Shown piece after piece: positions 1-8,673 of a stretch of DNA of 29,720 nt. The position numbers were made by a program, and so were the translations under genes. The stretch is from UBA9647 sp049522195. Lineage in GTDB: Bacteria; Bacteroidota; Ignavibacteria; UBA10030. The notes beneath the pieces are model-generated. The model worked only from the letters and a program-made list of their open reading frames with translations. It had not been told where the DNA came from and did not search any database. Within the stretch, counting starts at the first letter, position 1; the number at the start of each line of letters is the position of its first letter. The stretch is taken from NCBI GenBank assembly GCA_049522195.1, contig JBEKOB010000049.1, positions 1-29,720 on the forward strand, in the 5' to 3' direction.

Positions 1-688
1 GCGTCACACCGAGCCGCCGGACGCGCAGAAGATCGTCGAGTGTTCGTATGCCTCCAGCTGCCTTGATTCCGACGGAAGGGGAACTGTGTGTCCGCATGAG
101 TTGTAGATGGTGATCTGTTGCGCCGGTGTAGGAATACAAGCCATTTTCCTGCCGGATGAACCCGTAGCCGGTGGAAGTCTTGACGAAGGCAACTTTCTTC
201 TGTGAGCAAATTTCGCACAGCTTGATAATCTGCATATCGTTCAGGAAGTCATTCTCGAAGATCACTTTCAGTGCGGCCCCCTGCCCGGTCACAACTTTGT
301 TCACGGCTCCAATCTCATCGGCAACATACTCCCAGTCACCTCCCATGACCTTCCCGATATTCACGACCATGTCTATTTCAACTGCGCCACTGGAGACCGC
401 CTCCTGGGCTTCGATCACCTTGATTGCAGTCGTGCTATTTCCGTGGGGAAAAGCGACAACTGCACATATGGCAACACTCGATTTCGCGAGCACCCGTTGT
501 GCCGTCCCTATGGCATAAGGTTTCACGCAGACCGCTGCCACGTGGTACTTGTCAGCGAGCATACACCCCCTCGCAATGCTCTCATCGGTCAATGTTGGAT
601 GCAGCAGGGAGTGATCGATCATCTTGGCCAGCGTTTGCAGGCCGATAGTCTCTTCCGTGTATGCGCTGTGCGATGGTTGTGTCAACAC
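1..688 (-). CDS. deoC: Deoxyribose-phosphate aldolase (C-terminus cut by window edge)
   Basis: A class I aldolase that splits 2-deoxy-D-ribose 5-phosphate into acetaldehyde and glyceraldehyde 3-phosphate in cytoplasmic deoxynucleoside salvage. The 229 visible residues contain the family core: LAKMIDHSLLHPTLT near residue 20, EIDMV (Asp106), the Schiff-base lysine in FVKTSTGYG (Lys170) and the second lysine in IKAAGGIRT (Lys209). Only the last 10-20 residues should be missing. The start is chosen at GTG 688, because AAGGA lies about 7 bases upstream; TTG 685 and ATG 622 are also possible, but ATG 622 would remove the usual LAK lead-in to the conserved IDH motif. It begins about 20 bases after the T-tract of the upstream terminator, so it is probably not part of the polysaccharide operon. 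The family assignment is secure and the exact start is not. Confidence 0.93.
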   Translation of the reverse strand, partial: MLTQPSHSAYTEETIGLQTLAKMIDHSLLHPTLTDESIARGCMLADKYHVAAVCVKPYAIGTAQRVLAKSSVAICAVVAFPHGNSTTAIKVIEAQEAVSSGAVEIDMVVNIGKVMGGDWEYVADEIGAVNKVVTGQGAALKVIFENDFLNDMQIIKLCEICSQKKVAFVKTSTGYGFIRQENGLYSYTGATDHHLQLMRTHSSPSVGIKAAGGIRTLDDLLRVRRLGVT

Positions 689-707
689 TTGTGCATCCTT
701 GCGCTGT

Positions 708-758
708 GAAAAAAAGCAGGGCGGCCAGCATCGCCATGTTGCCCGCCGGCCGCCCTGC
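708..758 (-). terminator. Intrinsic terminator closing the polysaccharide cluster
   Basis: A 14-bp GC-rich stem (arms 716-729 and 745-758, one G-U type mismatch) with a 15-base loop is followed on the minus strand by a run of seven to eight T (708-715). It starts 27 bases after the stop of the beta-helix gene and is the only strong minus-strand terminator seen in the window. Confidence 0.88.
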
Positions 759-784
759 CAGAGTTATGCACCTTTGCGTCCTGC

Positions 785-3445
785 CTACTTCAGGAGCATC
801 ATCTTCTTCTGTGATCGGAAGTCACCGGCTTCGAGGCGATAAATATAAACGCCCGAAGAGAGCATGGTGGCATCAAAGCGAACAGCCTGGACTCCGGCGT
901 TCATGCGACCATCGAACAATGTGGCGACCTTTTGTCCCAGAATGTTGTACACCGTCAAGGTCGCGTTCGAGGTCTTCGGCAACGAGAACTTGATCGTGGT
1001 GGTTGGATTGAACGGATTCGGATAGTTCTGCTCCAGCGTGTAGACGAGCGGGATGTCGCCCTGCTGTGCCACGCCCGAAGCAACGCTTTCCTTGATTAAC
1101 TGCACGTAGTCGACGTTGGCTCCGGCACCGCTCAGTGTAATTGAATGCGTGCCTGCCGTCAACGCGAAGGAAGCAGACATCACATCGAGGCCCGTGGAAT
1201 CCGCTTTACCGGCGAGCACAGGACTCGCAAGGACGGTCGATCCTTCTTTGATCTGGAATGTTTGCGACGCACCCGGATTCTGATAGAATATTCTCAGCCG
1301 GTAGTTAGCAGAAACCTTTGGTTTCATCGACCATGTGACGGTTCCGCCCGTGCCCATCGTTACCGATTTGAACAACGAGGGGATCCATGGAGCACCTTGG
1401 CCCTTCGGCGTCACGATGGAAGAAGTGGCATCCGGAGCACGCAATGCGATTACAGGACTTGCTATTGTCTGTCCGTACGTCGGCGTCGTTCCTACGGGAA
1501 TCAAGTCTATGCCCGCAAAATCTTGATAACCCCAGGAAGGCGTGATCTTGATTGTATTGGCACCAGCCTTGAAAATGAAATTGGCTTGATCGGACGCGAG
1601 GATTGAATCTTTCGGATAGAAATACCAGTTCCACGTGGCATCGTCAAGGTTTATTCCGGGGCCGTGTCCACCAGTGAGCTGCTTCGAAGTGAATTCCATC
1701 TCACCCCAGCCATAATTGTCGTGGACTTCATTTCCATTGATGAAGAAATGTTGGCCTCTTTGAGAATTACCTTCGAGCATCGACCAAATGTTGACACCGT
1801 ACACACCACCAGTTGTCAGGTTGAAATCCCACTGGATGTATCCGCCACTCTGCATGTAGAAATAGGAGAAGCCGGTGAATTTCGACACCGTCGCCGTGCC
1901 GCCTACTGTTCCGGATTCGGCTTCCGTCGTTGAGTCAACTGAGAATGAAACTACTGAACCGGCAAGTGCCTCAATCGCAGAGACATACGACGTTTTGTTC
2001 GCCTTGAAGGTAGCGAGCTGTGTCGGGAACCAGTTCAGGTCGCCGATCGGCAGACCATCAGTTCCGGCTGTCATGAGCGTTGCATCGGTGTAGGAGAACT
2101 TCTCGGGCAAAGGCCATGCTTCATCTGATGCATTTTTGACTGGTTTGTAGAAGTACGGTGTGCCCGGCGTGATACCGGCACGAAGCAACGTGATATTCCT
2201 CCACATGGAGTCCGCCATTGTTGCGCCCGTAACGCTGAACTTCGGCTGTTGCCACGTAGCGTCCGTCAGTGGATACGTCGCGAGACCAGCCGGGAGACTC
2301 GAGAGCCACACGGTGTCGGTTTTTCCGGTCTTTCCGACATTCATGTGATCAGTATAGAGATTGAGGAAATCGAGTCTCGTCACGGGATCGACAAAATACG
2401 CACGCTGGATCGTATCCTTGTAGAAGGTTGTGAACTTCGGATCCAGGTAAGCGTACTGCTTGCCAATGACAATCCGGCGTCCTTCATTCGGGCCGTACAC
2501 CGACGGCAACTGTCCGATTGTATACAGGCCGTTGTATACTTGTCTCGGATCGCGACCCGAACCGTGCATATCAGACCATCCCTCACCGTGCCACCAGCAA
2601 TTGATGAGAAGGTTATTGGTGATATAGGCATTTTGCCACCAGCTGCCGGTGTTTATTCCGCGACCAACGTTCACAAACGTATTATGGTTGATTCGAACGT
2701 ATTTCGCTGAGCCTCCTTCAAGCTGAAATGGCGTAAACTCAAGGTTGAAGAACGTATTGTTCTCAACGATCACGGAATCCTGGTCAGCCCAGATCGAAAT
2801 TCCACGACCTTCCCATTGCTGGGTGCTCGGGTAGCCGATCAGGTTGCGGAACTTGTTGTTCGTGTAAGTGATCTCGTTCCCCGTGGCGGTATACGCTATC
2901 AGGGCAAAGTTACTTTGTTCGATGATGCAATTGTCCACGAGAAAACGGCAATTGCTCGCATCGATCTGAATCGGCTGATACGCCGTCTGCACGCCCTGCG
3001 AGTTGGTGCGTCCGGTAATGTAGATGTTCTTCAGCGTGACATTATTCTGACCCGTGATCAGGCGCGAGTCTGCCGACGTGCCATCGTCACGCAGATCCAT
3101 CAATTGAAGCTGAGCCGGATAGTTATTCGCATCGTTCATGTTGTACTGTTGACCAACAATTGTCAAATTGAATTTTGCGTTTTCAATGCGGTCCGCTTCC
3201 CAATAAAGCCCGTTGATCAACAGCAGATAGACACGGTTAGCGTTCTTTCTCGCCCCTCCAGCCACCGTATCTCCCAGAACGGCATTACGAAGTGCGTTCG
3301 TAATTGGCAGGTGTGTCGTTGGATTCTGCCAATCGACGTACATCGTGTCGCCAACTATCTTGCTTTGCGCTTGAGCTTGTTGAGTGGGCACAAGAAATGC
3401 CCCGACAACAAACGCAAAGAGTATGAAATAGCAGAAAGATTTCAT
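785..3445 (-). CDS. Secreted right-handed beta-helix protein with T9SS sorting domain
   Basis: An 886-residue exported protein. A signal peptide (MKSFCYFILFAFVVGAFLVP, cleavage after AQAQ) leads into a parallel beta-helix of about 30-370, shown by short strand repeats such as NNVTLKNIYITG, NCIIEQSNFALIAY and NNTFFNLEFTPFQLEGG. This fold is typical of pectate-lyase-like enzymes, but I see no diagnostic catalytic set. Two beta-sandwich, CBM6/35-like segments follow (about 510-670, starting VDSTTEAESG, and 680-800, ending VDYVQLIKE). The last 80 residues are a T9SS type A tail (LEQNYPNPFNPTTTI ... KKMMLLK). The start at ATG 3445 has AAAAGGAG seven bases upstream; a longer reading to 3544 would overlap the TonB receptor gene and put the signal peptide inside. 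It follows the receptor by 70 bp and ends at the terminator, so it is the last gene of the unit. The substrate is probably pectin, by inference. Confidence 0.85.
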   Translation of the reverse strand: MKSFCYFILFAFVVGAFLVPTQQAQAQSKIVGDTMYVDWQNPTTHLPITNALRNAVLGDTVAGGARKNANRVYLLLINGLYWEADRIENAKFNLTIVGQQYNMNDANNYPAQLQLMDLRDDGTSADSRLITGQNNVTLKNIYITGRTNSQGVQTAYQPIQIDASNCRFLVDNCIIEQSNFALIAYTATGNEITYTNNKFRNLIGYPSTQQWEGRGISIWADQDSVIVENNTFFNLEFTPFQLEGGSAKYVRINHNTFVNVGRGINTGSWWQNAYITNNLLINCWWHGEGWSDMHGSGRDPRQVYNGLYTIGQLPSVYGPNEGRRIVIGKQYAYLDPKFTTFYKDTIQRAYFVDPVTRLDFLNLYTDHMNVGKTGKTDTVWLSSLPAGLATYPLTDATWQQPKFSVTGATMADSMWRNITLLRAGITPGTPYFYKPVKNASDEAWPLPEKFSYTDATLMTAGTDGLPIGDLNWFPTQLATFKANKTSYVSAIEALAGSVVSFSVDSTTEAESGTVGGTATVSKFTGFSYFYMQSGGYIQWDFNLTTGGVYGVNIWSMLEGNSQRGQHFFINGNEVHDNYGWGEMEFTSKQLTGGHGPGINLDDATWNWYFYPKDSILASDQANFIFKAGANTIKITPSWGYQDFAGIDLIPVGTTPTYGQTIASPVIALRAPDATSSIVTPKGQGAPWIPSLFKSVTMGTGGTVTWSMKPKVSANYRLRIFYQNPGASQTFQIKEGSTVLASPVLAGKADSTGLDVMSASFALTAGTHSITLSGAGANVDYVQLIKESVASGVAQQGDIPLVYTLEQNYPNPFNPTTTIKFSLPKTSNATLTVYNILGQKVATLFDGRMNAGVQAVRFDATMLSSGVYIYRLEAGDFRSQKKMMLLK

Positions 3446-3515
3446 AAAGATGCTCCTTTTGATTTGTTGGTGAAAGAAGCTTGTGAATTGTTCATTGCGT
3501 GCATGCTGTGTTTCA

Positions 3516-6497
3516 TCAGAATTTGTAGCGTAATCCGACATCAACTGTCAGCCCATAGTACTGGATGGAGGTTGGATTGAGCTGATGAGAACCAAGAAGG
3601 CTCTCATCATGCCTGTTGTTCAGATTATTGAAATTAGCGAAGAGCTGCATATTGTCGCCGATCTTTTGTTGCACCGCGAGGTCCCATCGCCGGTAGGGAG
3701 CCGTAAACGCATCCGTCACCGGCGTCTGCCCGATCCCCGTCACCTTGTCTGATTGAGAGAGGTACGATGCCCGAATGGAAAACCCTTTGTAATCATAGCC
3801 GATGGTCATATTGGCAATGTGCGCCGGTTGGTCAGGCATGCGGTCCCTTCGGATTGTGTCTGACAAGACGATCGAGGTGATATACGTGCGTGGAGGAATG
3901 TAAACGGTCATTGGCGTGGTCTTGAATTGCCGCACATCGATCGTCGACGTGATATACGTCCAGTTGAAATTGAAAACAAGCCCCTGCAAGAACGATGGCA
4001 GATACCAGAAATGCGTCTGCCAGTCGAACTCAATTCCCTTATAGACAGCCGGATTCGGATTGTTAATATATGTATCAACCTGAGGAGCACTTCCAAGCCA
4101 GGATTGAGGGATGTTCAACTCCGCAGGTACAAGCTTGGCCACGGATGTATCCATCTTTGGTATTGTCGTGTACATGATCAGGTTGTCGATCGACTTGTAG
4201 AACGGGGAAACCGTCAGGAGGCCAACATAATTCTCGTAGATGGAGACGGAAGCATCGAGGTTTTTGGAGCGTGAATCCATGAGGCTTGCGTTCGCCGCCA
4301 CGACATACGACTGATAGGTGTTGATGTGGGTGATTGGAGCATACATCAGGTAATCAGGCCGCGTTACCGTTTCCGTTCCTGCCAGGCGGATGATCAGCCA
4401 GTCCGCGGGCTGTATCTTCAGGTGCACCATCGGGAGCCAGAAGTTGTTCCGGCGCTCATTTTCATTGTGCTGAAGGTCTCCCGGCGCCTGCTGGTTGTTC
4501 CCATTGGTGATGACTTCCCGGAAGCTCTGACCGTGGTACTTGGAATAATCCGCATCGTAACGGACGCCGGGAATCAGTGTGACGTACGGGCCGATATTCA
4601 GCTCCGCCATGATGTAGCCTGCGTCGTACCGCTCAATTCCGTCGTAGTCATTGCCGAGCGAGCCGATAGCGTAGTGCTGCCAGGCGTTCGAAGGGAGCGT
4701 CATGAGAGCGTTCGTCAGCTCACGCATAAGCCCCGGATTATACACCATCCCCATTTTGTACTGGCCATCGAGAAAATTTGAACGTCCGAAATCGTCGAGG
4801 AACCTGGAAATCGGCCAGACGTGCCGGGCCGAGATGATTGTTGAGTCCCTGACGACATCGAAATCATTCGGATACATTTTGCTTGCAGCGTAGATAAGCA
4901 TCGACACCGGCCCACTCCAGCTTCCGCCGTACTGAAGGTTTCCGCATCCCCATTGTTCCTGGTCAAACGTCCGGCTCAGCCAACGGAATTTCCCTCCAGC
5001 CTTCACGTAGCCGGTCAGGTTGTCCGTCATCTGGAAAGGAATCTGGACATCGAACTGCAACACTTTTTGCTTCTCAACGAGGTTTGTGCTGTAGGTAAAG
5101 ATTTGCGATAGACCTGTGAGTGATGAGTCGACTTTTTCGAGGGTCCACGTATCGATCAAAGGCATCGTTGCTGTCGGAGATCCGGAGGAAGCTCCGTTTT
5201 CCTGGGCAAACCGGTACTGATAATCATTGGGATCATCAGTCTTCGAACCAGTGGCCGCACCGCTGACATCAAACTTTATCCAGCCGAAATCCTGCTTGAT
5301 GCCCAAACTCCCGGTGTAGATAGATGTTGTCGAGATGTTCGATTCAAGATTGTAATAATGACTGTTATGCGTGAAATCCATCAGGTCATTACGGTTTGTA
5401 AGATCCGTCTTGGCCTGACTGTAGAATCCGTTCGCGCTGACCTTACCGTGCGGCAAGATATAGTCCAGCAAGAGGTTTCCGCCATACCGGGTCTTGAATG
5501 CTTTGTTCTCCTGGAGCGTCAGATTATCGACCGTTATGTCCGAGAGCGTTTGCACTGCCGCGCTTGACCGATATGCTGCATTGAGCTGGTCCGCACTCCG
5601 GTTATACCGATCTGTATTGAACCCGGCGATAACACCGAGATCACCTCCAAGAAATCGATCGCTCGCATTGACATTAAAGTTATAGTTGCCGGAGTATTTT
5701 TGAATTTGATTGTACCCGCCCTCAAGCATTGCGTTCACCTGAAATGCCTCAGGAGCTTCCTTCAATCGCAGATCCACGGTTCCGCCAAGTGCGTCGGCAT
5801 CCATGTCCGGCGTGTTGGCTTTCTTCAGCTCAATACCATCGAGCAGATTGGACGATATGAGCGACAAGTCAACGCTTCTGTCATTATTGTTCGTGGCAGG
5901 AAGTGCAACGCCGTTCACAGTGACGGTGTTGTACTTTGGCGAGAGTCCCCTGATGGCGACAGCCGTTGCCTCGCCTCCCCATCGATCAATGGAGACGCCC
6001 GGCAATCGGCCTATCGATTCAGCGGCGTTCACATCGGGCAGTTCCTTGATTCTATCCCCAGCGACGATGTTGGAGATCGTGTTTGATGCAAGCTGCTGGT
6101 TCACAGCAGAGATCTGGCCACGGGCCTGGCCGGTTACTAGAAAGGTCTCACCCGTGATGGCATGGGCAACAAGATGAAAATCGATTTCCGTTGTCTGATC
6201 GTTGTTCACCGTCACTTGCTTCGCCACAGCATCGTAGCCGATGTACGATACTTTCAGGGAGTAGGTCCCGGGCGGGACGCTTCGAAGGAAGAACCGGCCT
6301 TCCAGGTCCGCTGCGGCACCGATCACCGTGGTCTGTATAACGACATTTGCCCCGATGAGCGGTTCGCCCGAGTCTTTGTCGGTGACACGTCCCTTGATGG
6401 ACCCCGATCCCTGCGCGAAGAGAGATTGAGAGATCAGAAGAATCAAGAGCACCACGAAGGTCCACGTGCTCCGATAACAGAACTTGCTCACAACCAT
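3516..6497 (-). CDS. TonB-dependent outer-membrane receptor (SusC-like, no SusD partner)
   Basis: A 993-residue outer-membrane transporter. After a signal peptide (to SLFAQ, about residue 29) comes a carboxypeptidase-regulatory-like beta-sandwich (about 32-112: GSIKGRVTDKDSGEPLIGAN ... GTYSLKVSYIGYD). The plug domain (about 130-250) holds AESIGRLPGVSIDRWGGE and VAIRGLSPKYNTVTVNG, and a 22-strand-type barrel ends in VDVGLRYKF with the terminal aromatic residue expected for barrel assembly. It resembles the large carbohydrate TonB receptors of the Xanthomonas/Caulobacter type rather than a strict SusC, because no SusD gene follows. ATG 6497 has GAGGAGGAA upstream. A 523-bp gap precedes it, so it probably has its own promoter and is co-transcribed with the beta-helix gene. 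It likely imports oligosaccharides released by the neighbouring hydrolases; this is inferred from context. Confidence 0.92.
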   Translation of the reverse strand: MVVSKFCYRSTWTFVVLLILLISQSLFAQGSGSIKGRVTDKDSGEPLIGANVVIQTTVIGAAADLEGRFFLRSVPPGTYSLKVSYIGYDAVAKQVTVNNDQTTEIDFHLVAHAITGETFLVTGQARGQISAVNQQLASNTISNIVAGDRIKELPDVNAAESIGRLPGVSIDRWGGEATAVAIRGLSPKYNTVTVNGVALPATNNNDRSVDLSLISSNLLDGIELKKANTPDMDADALGGTVDLRLKEAPEAFQVNAMLEGGYNQIQKYSGNYNFNVNASDRFLGGDLGVIAGFNTDRYNRSADQLNAAYRSSAAVQTLSDITVDNLTLQENKAFKTRYGGNLLLDYILPHGKVSANGFYSQAKTDLTNRNDLMDFTHNSHYYNLESNISTTSIYTGSLGIKQDFGWIKFDVSGAATGSKTDDPNDYQYRFAQENGASSGSPTATMPLIDTWTLEKVDSSLTGLSQIFTYSTNLVEKQKVLQFDVQIPFQMTDNLTGYVKAGGKFRWLSRTFDQEQWGCGNLQYGGSWSGPVSMLIYAASKMYPNDFDVVRDSTIISARHVWPISRFLDDFGRSNFLDGQYKMGMVYNPGLMRELTNALMTLPSNAWQHYAIGSLGNDYDGIERYDAGYIMAELNIGPYVTLIPGVRYDADYSKYHGQSFREVITNGNNQQAPGDLQHNENERRNNFWLPMVHLKIQPADWLIIRLAGTETVTRPDYLMYAPITHINTYQSYVVAANASLMDSRSKNLDASVSIYENYVGLLTVSPFYKSIDNLIMYTTIPKMDTSVAKLVPAELNIPQSWLGSAPQVDTYINNPNPAVYKGIEFDWQTHFWYLPSFLQGLVFNFNWTYITSTIDVRQFKTTPMTVYIPPRTYITSIVLSDTIRRDRMPDQPAHIANMTIGYDYKGFSIRASYLSQSDKVTGIGQTPVTDAFTAPYRRWDLAVQQKIGDNMQLFANFNNLNNRHDESLLGSHQLNPTSIQYYGLTVDVGLRYKF

Positions 6498-7020
6498 GGT
6501 TTGTTCCTCCTCAGTCGGCTCAGGAATACTCGATGATCATTGTTCACGTCGCCGATGGCATACTGCGGGGCGAAAACCTGCATCCGTATGTGCACTGCGG
6601 GGCGCCCAAGATTCACGTCAAGCGTTTGCTATCGCTGCGAAGATAGATGTGAAGGTTTCTTTTTGGAAAATGTTTTGCGGGTGGAGTATTGCCTCAGTCC
6701 TAGCTCAAAGCAACGTCGGAAAAGAAATTGAATACTCGGCAAAACTATTGGGAAAGTGTCGTCGGTTTCCGCAAACGGGCGTACCTAGACTTCATACCTT
6801 AAGCACACATAATGCCACAGATGGCTCGGCAAAGCGTTGGTTTTTTGCCAATTCTTGAGCATTTCGTGGGAGATTCGAGCCGGCATCATTTATCAATTCA
6901 ATAATTGACTATCAGAATAAGAAAGCCCTTTTCCAGGCGATTCCCGTTTCAACAAGGGTATTCTCGCACATATCGCGTCCGCTCGTGCACGGAAAACGAG
7001 GAGCCATTCCGATCGGCGGA
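6498..7020. other. Intergenic region upstream of the TonB receptor
   Basis: 523 bp without a convincing gene. It should carry the promoter of the receptor gene on the minus strand, but no clear -10/-35 pair stands out; TTGCTT with AATACT 17 bases later (around 6690-6715, minus) is the best and is weak. It contains a near-palindromic decamer with a central CG at 6619-6628, a related one at 6830-6839 (CAAAGCGTTG), and a 9-base direct repeat CTCGGCAAA at 6736 and 6825. No strong terminator for the preceding GH28 gene was seen. Confidence 0.6.
6619..6628. promoter_or_regulatory. Candidate LacI-type operator
   Basis: CAAGCGTTTG is a 10-bp near-palindrome around a central CG, 122 bases before the receptor start. 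LacI-family regulators often bind such AARCGYTT cores. A similar decamer (GAAGCGTTTC) lies at 11377-11386, upstream of the other operon. This is pattern evidence only. Confidence 0.3.
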
Positions 7021-8559
7021 TCACTTCACTCCTTCTTTCAGCACGGCGATTCCTCCAGGCGAGACTTCATACCCCGATCCTTCGAACAATGCAACGGGGT
7101 AAGCTTTGGGATTGGATGGAGCTGACCCTCCCTGGTATCCCAATATTCTCACGTCTCTGAAGTTTCTCACTTCTATTCCGTGAGTGAAGTATGACTGCTG
7201 AACCGATCCCCACACAAGATCGAAGTCCTCGATCCTCAGATTTGTAACCCATTGGGCGTAGAAGCCGGGGATGTCATGCGCGAAGAGCTGGAGTTTTGGA
7301 TCGAGCACGGGACGTAGATCGAAATTTCCACCCGAGACATCATTCAATTTGCTGTCCTCCAGCCGGAATTTCACGTCATGAAATGACACATCCTCAATCA
7401 CACTTTCCTCTGTGCCATAGACAATAAATCCTGATTCTCCTTTGCAGATGATGTTCTGGAATTTCAGGTTCTTCACTTTTCCTAAGGGAACTTCTTTCGT
7501 GAGCCGCACAGCCGAAATGTGGATGGGCTCCCCGTTCCCCCACCAGTCTCCTGTGTGGAGTCGAGTATCAATCACGATATTGCTGAAGATGAGGTTCTCA
7601 ATGGATCCCCGATCGCGCACAAAGATTCCGATGCCCCGGTTTGAATTTGTGATTGTGAGATTGGTGAAAACATAGTTCCGCATCGAATTCTGGTCGAATC
7701 CACCAATCCGGATTGCACTCGATCGCGAGATCATCGTGCAGTTCATAATGGTGATGTTTTCTGAATCGTGACGCAGGTCCTTGTACCCCGGGAGATTGAA
7801 GTGATGACTGTATCCGGTGATTGCAATGCAGTCGTCCCCCGTCCGGATATCGCAGTCGGACATCAACACATTGCTGCTCGACGTGAAGTCGACGCCATCG
7901 TTATTCGGCACCAGTAGATTGCACCAAATCCGAACGCCTGAGACGATCACGCCGTCGCAGTCGGCGAAATGAAGTGTCCAGAATGGCGAGTTTGTGATCA
8001 GAACATCGCGTACTGTGACATTCTTGCAGTCAGAAAAGATGATCATCTGGAACGGTCGGTCCTTTGGTACCGCTGGGCCATCACCGATTCCCTCAATCAC
8101 GTGGCGGAACCGGTCCCGCTGGCGCGTCCACTGCGTACCGGCATTTTCGAGGTTCTTTGCCTTGTCCAACACCATGAACGAATCGCCATTGCCATCGAGC
8201 GTCCCCAGGCCTGTGATCGAAACGTTCTGCACATCCTGTGTGAACAGGAGACCCACGATCTTGCCTTGAAGTTTGTAGTCGTCGAGGTTTGTGCTTCCCT
8301 TGAGGACGGCTCCCCGTTCGAGATGGAGATCGATGTTGTTTCTCAGTTGGAGCGTGCCGGTGAGAAATACCCCGGGGGGAACGCAGACTGACCCACCCCC
8401 TCTCCCCGCTAAGGAATCGATGGCTCTCTGGATGATCCGGGTATTGAGAGTCCTGCCATCCCCCACTGCCCCAAGAGCGCTTATGGTAACAGTTCCGGAT
8501 TGAGCAAAAGCCGATTGGATAATCAAGCAAAGAGCGAGGATTGGCAACAACTTCCGCAT
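7021..8559 (-). CDS. GH28-like polygalacturonase-family hydrolase
   Basis: A 512-residue exported enzyme with the right-handed beta-helix fold of family GH28, which hydrolyses galacturonosyl bonds in pectin by inversion. Signal peptide 1-20 ends SAFAQ. The N-terminal GAVGDGRTLNTRIIQRAIDS is the usual opening of this group. Of the catalytic set, NND (residues 219-221) and GDDC (Asp242, Asp243) are present. The family's GHG histidine is replaced by SSAIRIGG (280-287) and the RIK motif by RGIGI. WWGNGEP (about 339-345) is seen in many Bacteroidota relatives. The ATG at 8559 has AAAGGAG upstream; a longer in-frame reading to 8637 adds no signal peptide. It lies 114 bp after the GH5-like gene in the same direction. 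Exact specificity (homogalacturonan, rhamnogalacturonan or another uronide) cannot be read from the sequence. Confidence 0.83.
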   Translation of the reverse strand: MRKLLPILALCLIIQSAFAQSGTVTISALGAVGDGRTLNTRIIQRAIDSLAGRGGGSVCVPPGVFLTGTLQLRNNIDLHLERGAVLKGSTNLDDYKLQGKIVGLLFTQDVQNVSITGLGTLDGNGDSFMVLDKAKNLENAGTQWTRQRDRFRHVIEGIGDGPAVPKDRPFQMIIFSDCKNVTVRDVLITNSPFWTLHFADCDGVIVSGVRIWCNLLVPNNDGVDFTSSSNVLMSDCDIRTGDDCIAITGYSHHFNLPGYKDLRHDSENITIMNCTMISRSSAIRIGGFDQNSMRNYVFTNLTITNSNRGIGIFVRDRGSIENLIFSNIVIDTRLHTGDWWGNGEPIHISAVRLTKEVPLGKVKNLKFQNIICKGESGFIVYGTEESVIEDVSFHDVKFRLEDSKLNDVSGGNFDLRPVLDPKLQLFAHDIPGFYAQWVTNLRIEDFDLVWGSVQQSYFTHGIEVRNFRDVRILGYQGGSAPSNPKAYPVALFEGSGYEVSPGGIAVLKEGVK

Positions 8560-8673
8560 GTAATTATCTCCTTTCGGGTCAGGAGCACGGGGAGGTAGAA
8601 TCAATGCGGGCGCATTGACTCGGGTCAGCGAAATCATGGTAAACGAACACCGGTTCTTCAGAAATCTCCGCCG

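Noticed and set aside
3446..3544. N-terminal extension of the beta-helix protein to 3544
   Set aside because: It would overlap the end of the TonB receptor gene and bury the signal peptide; ATG 3445 has a good ribosome site.
3516..6497. SusD homologue downstream of the TonB receptor
   Set aside because: The next gene is a beta-helix protein with no SusD-like lipobox or TPR-type helical sequence; no other gene in the window fits.
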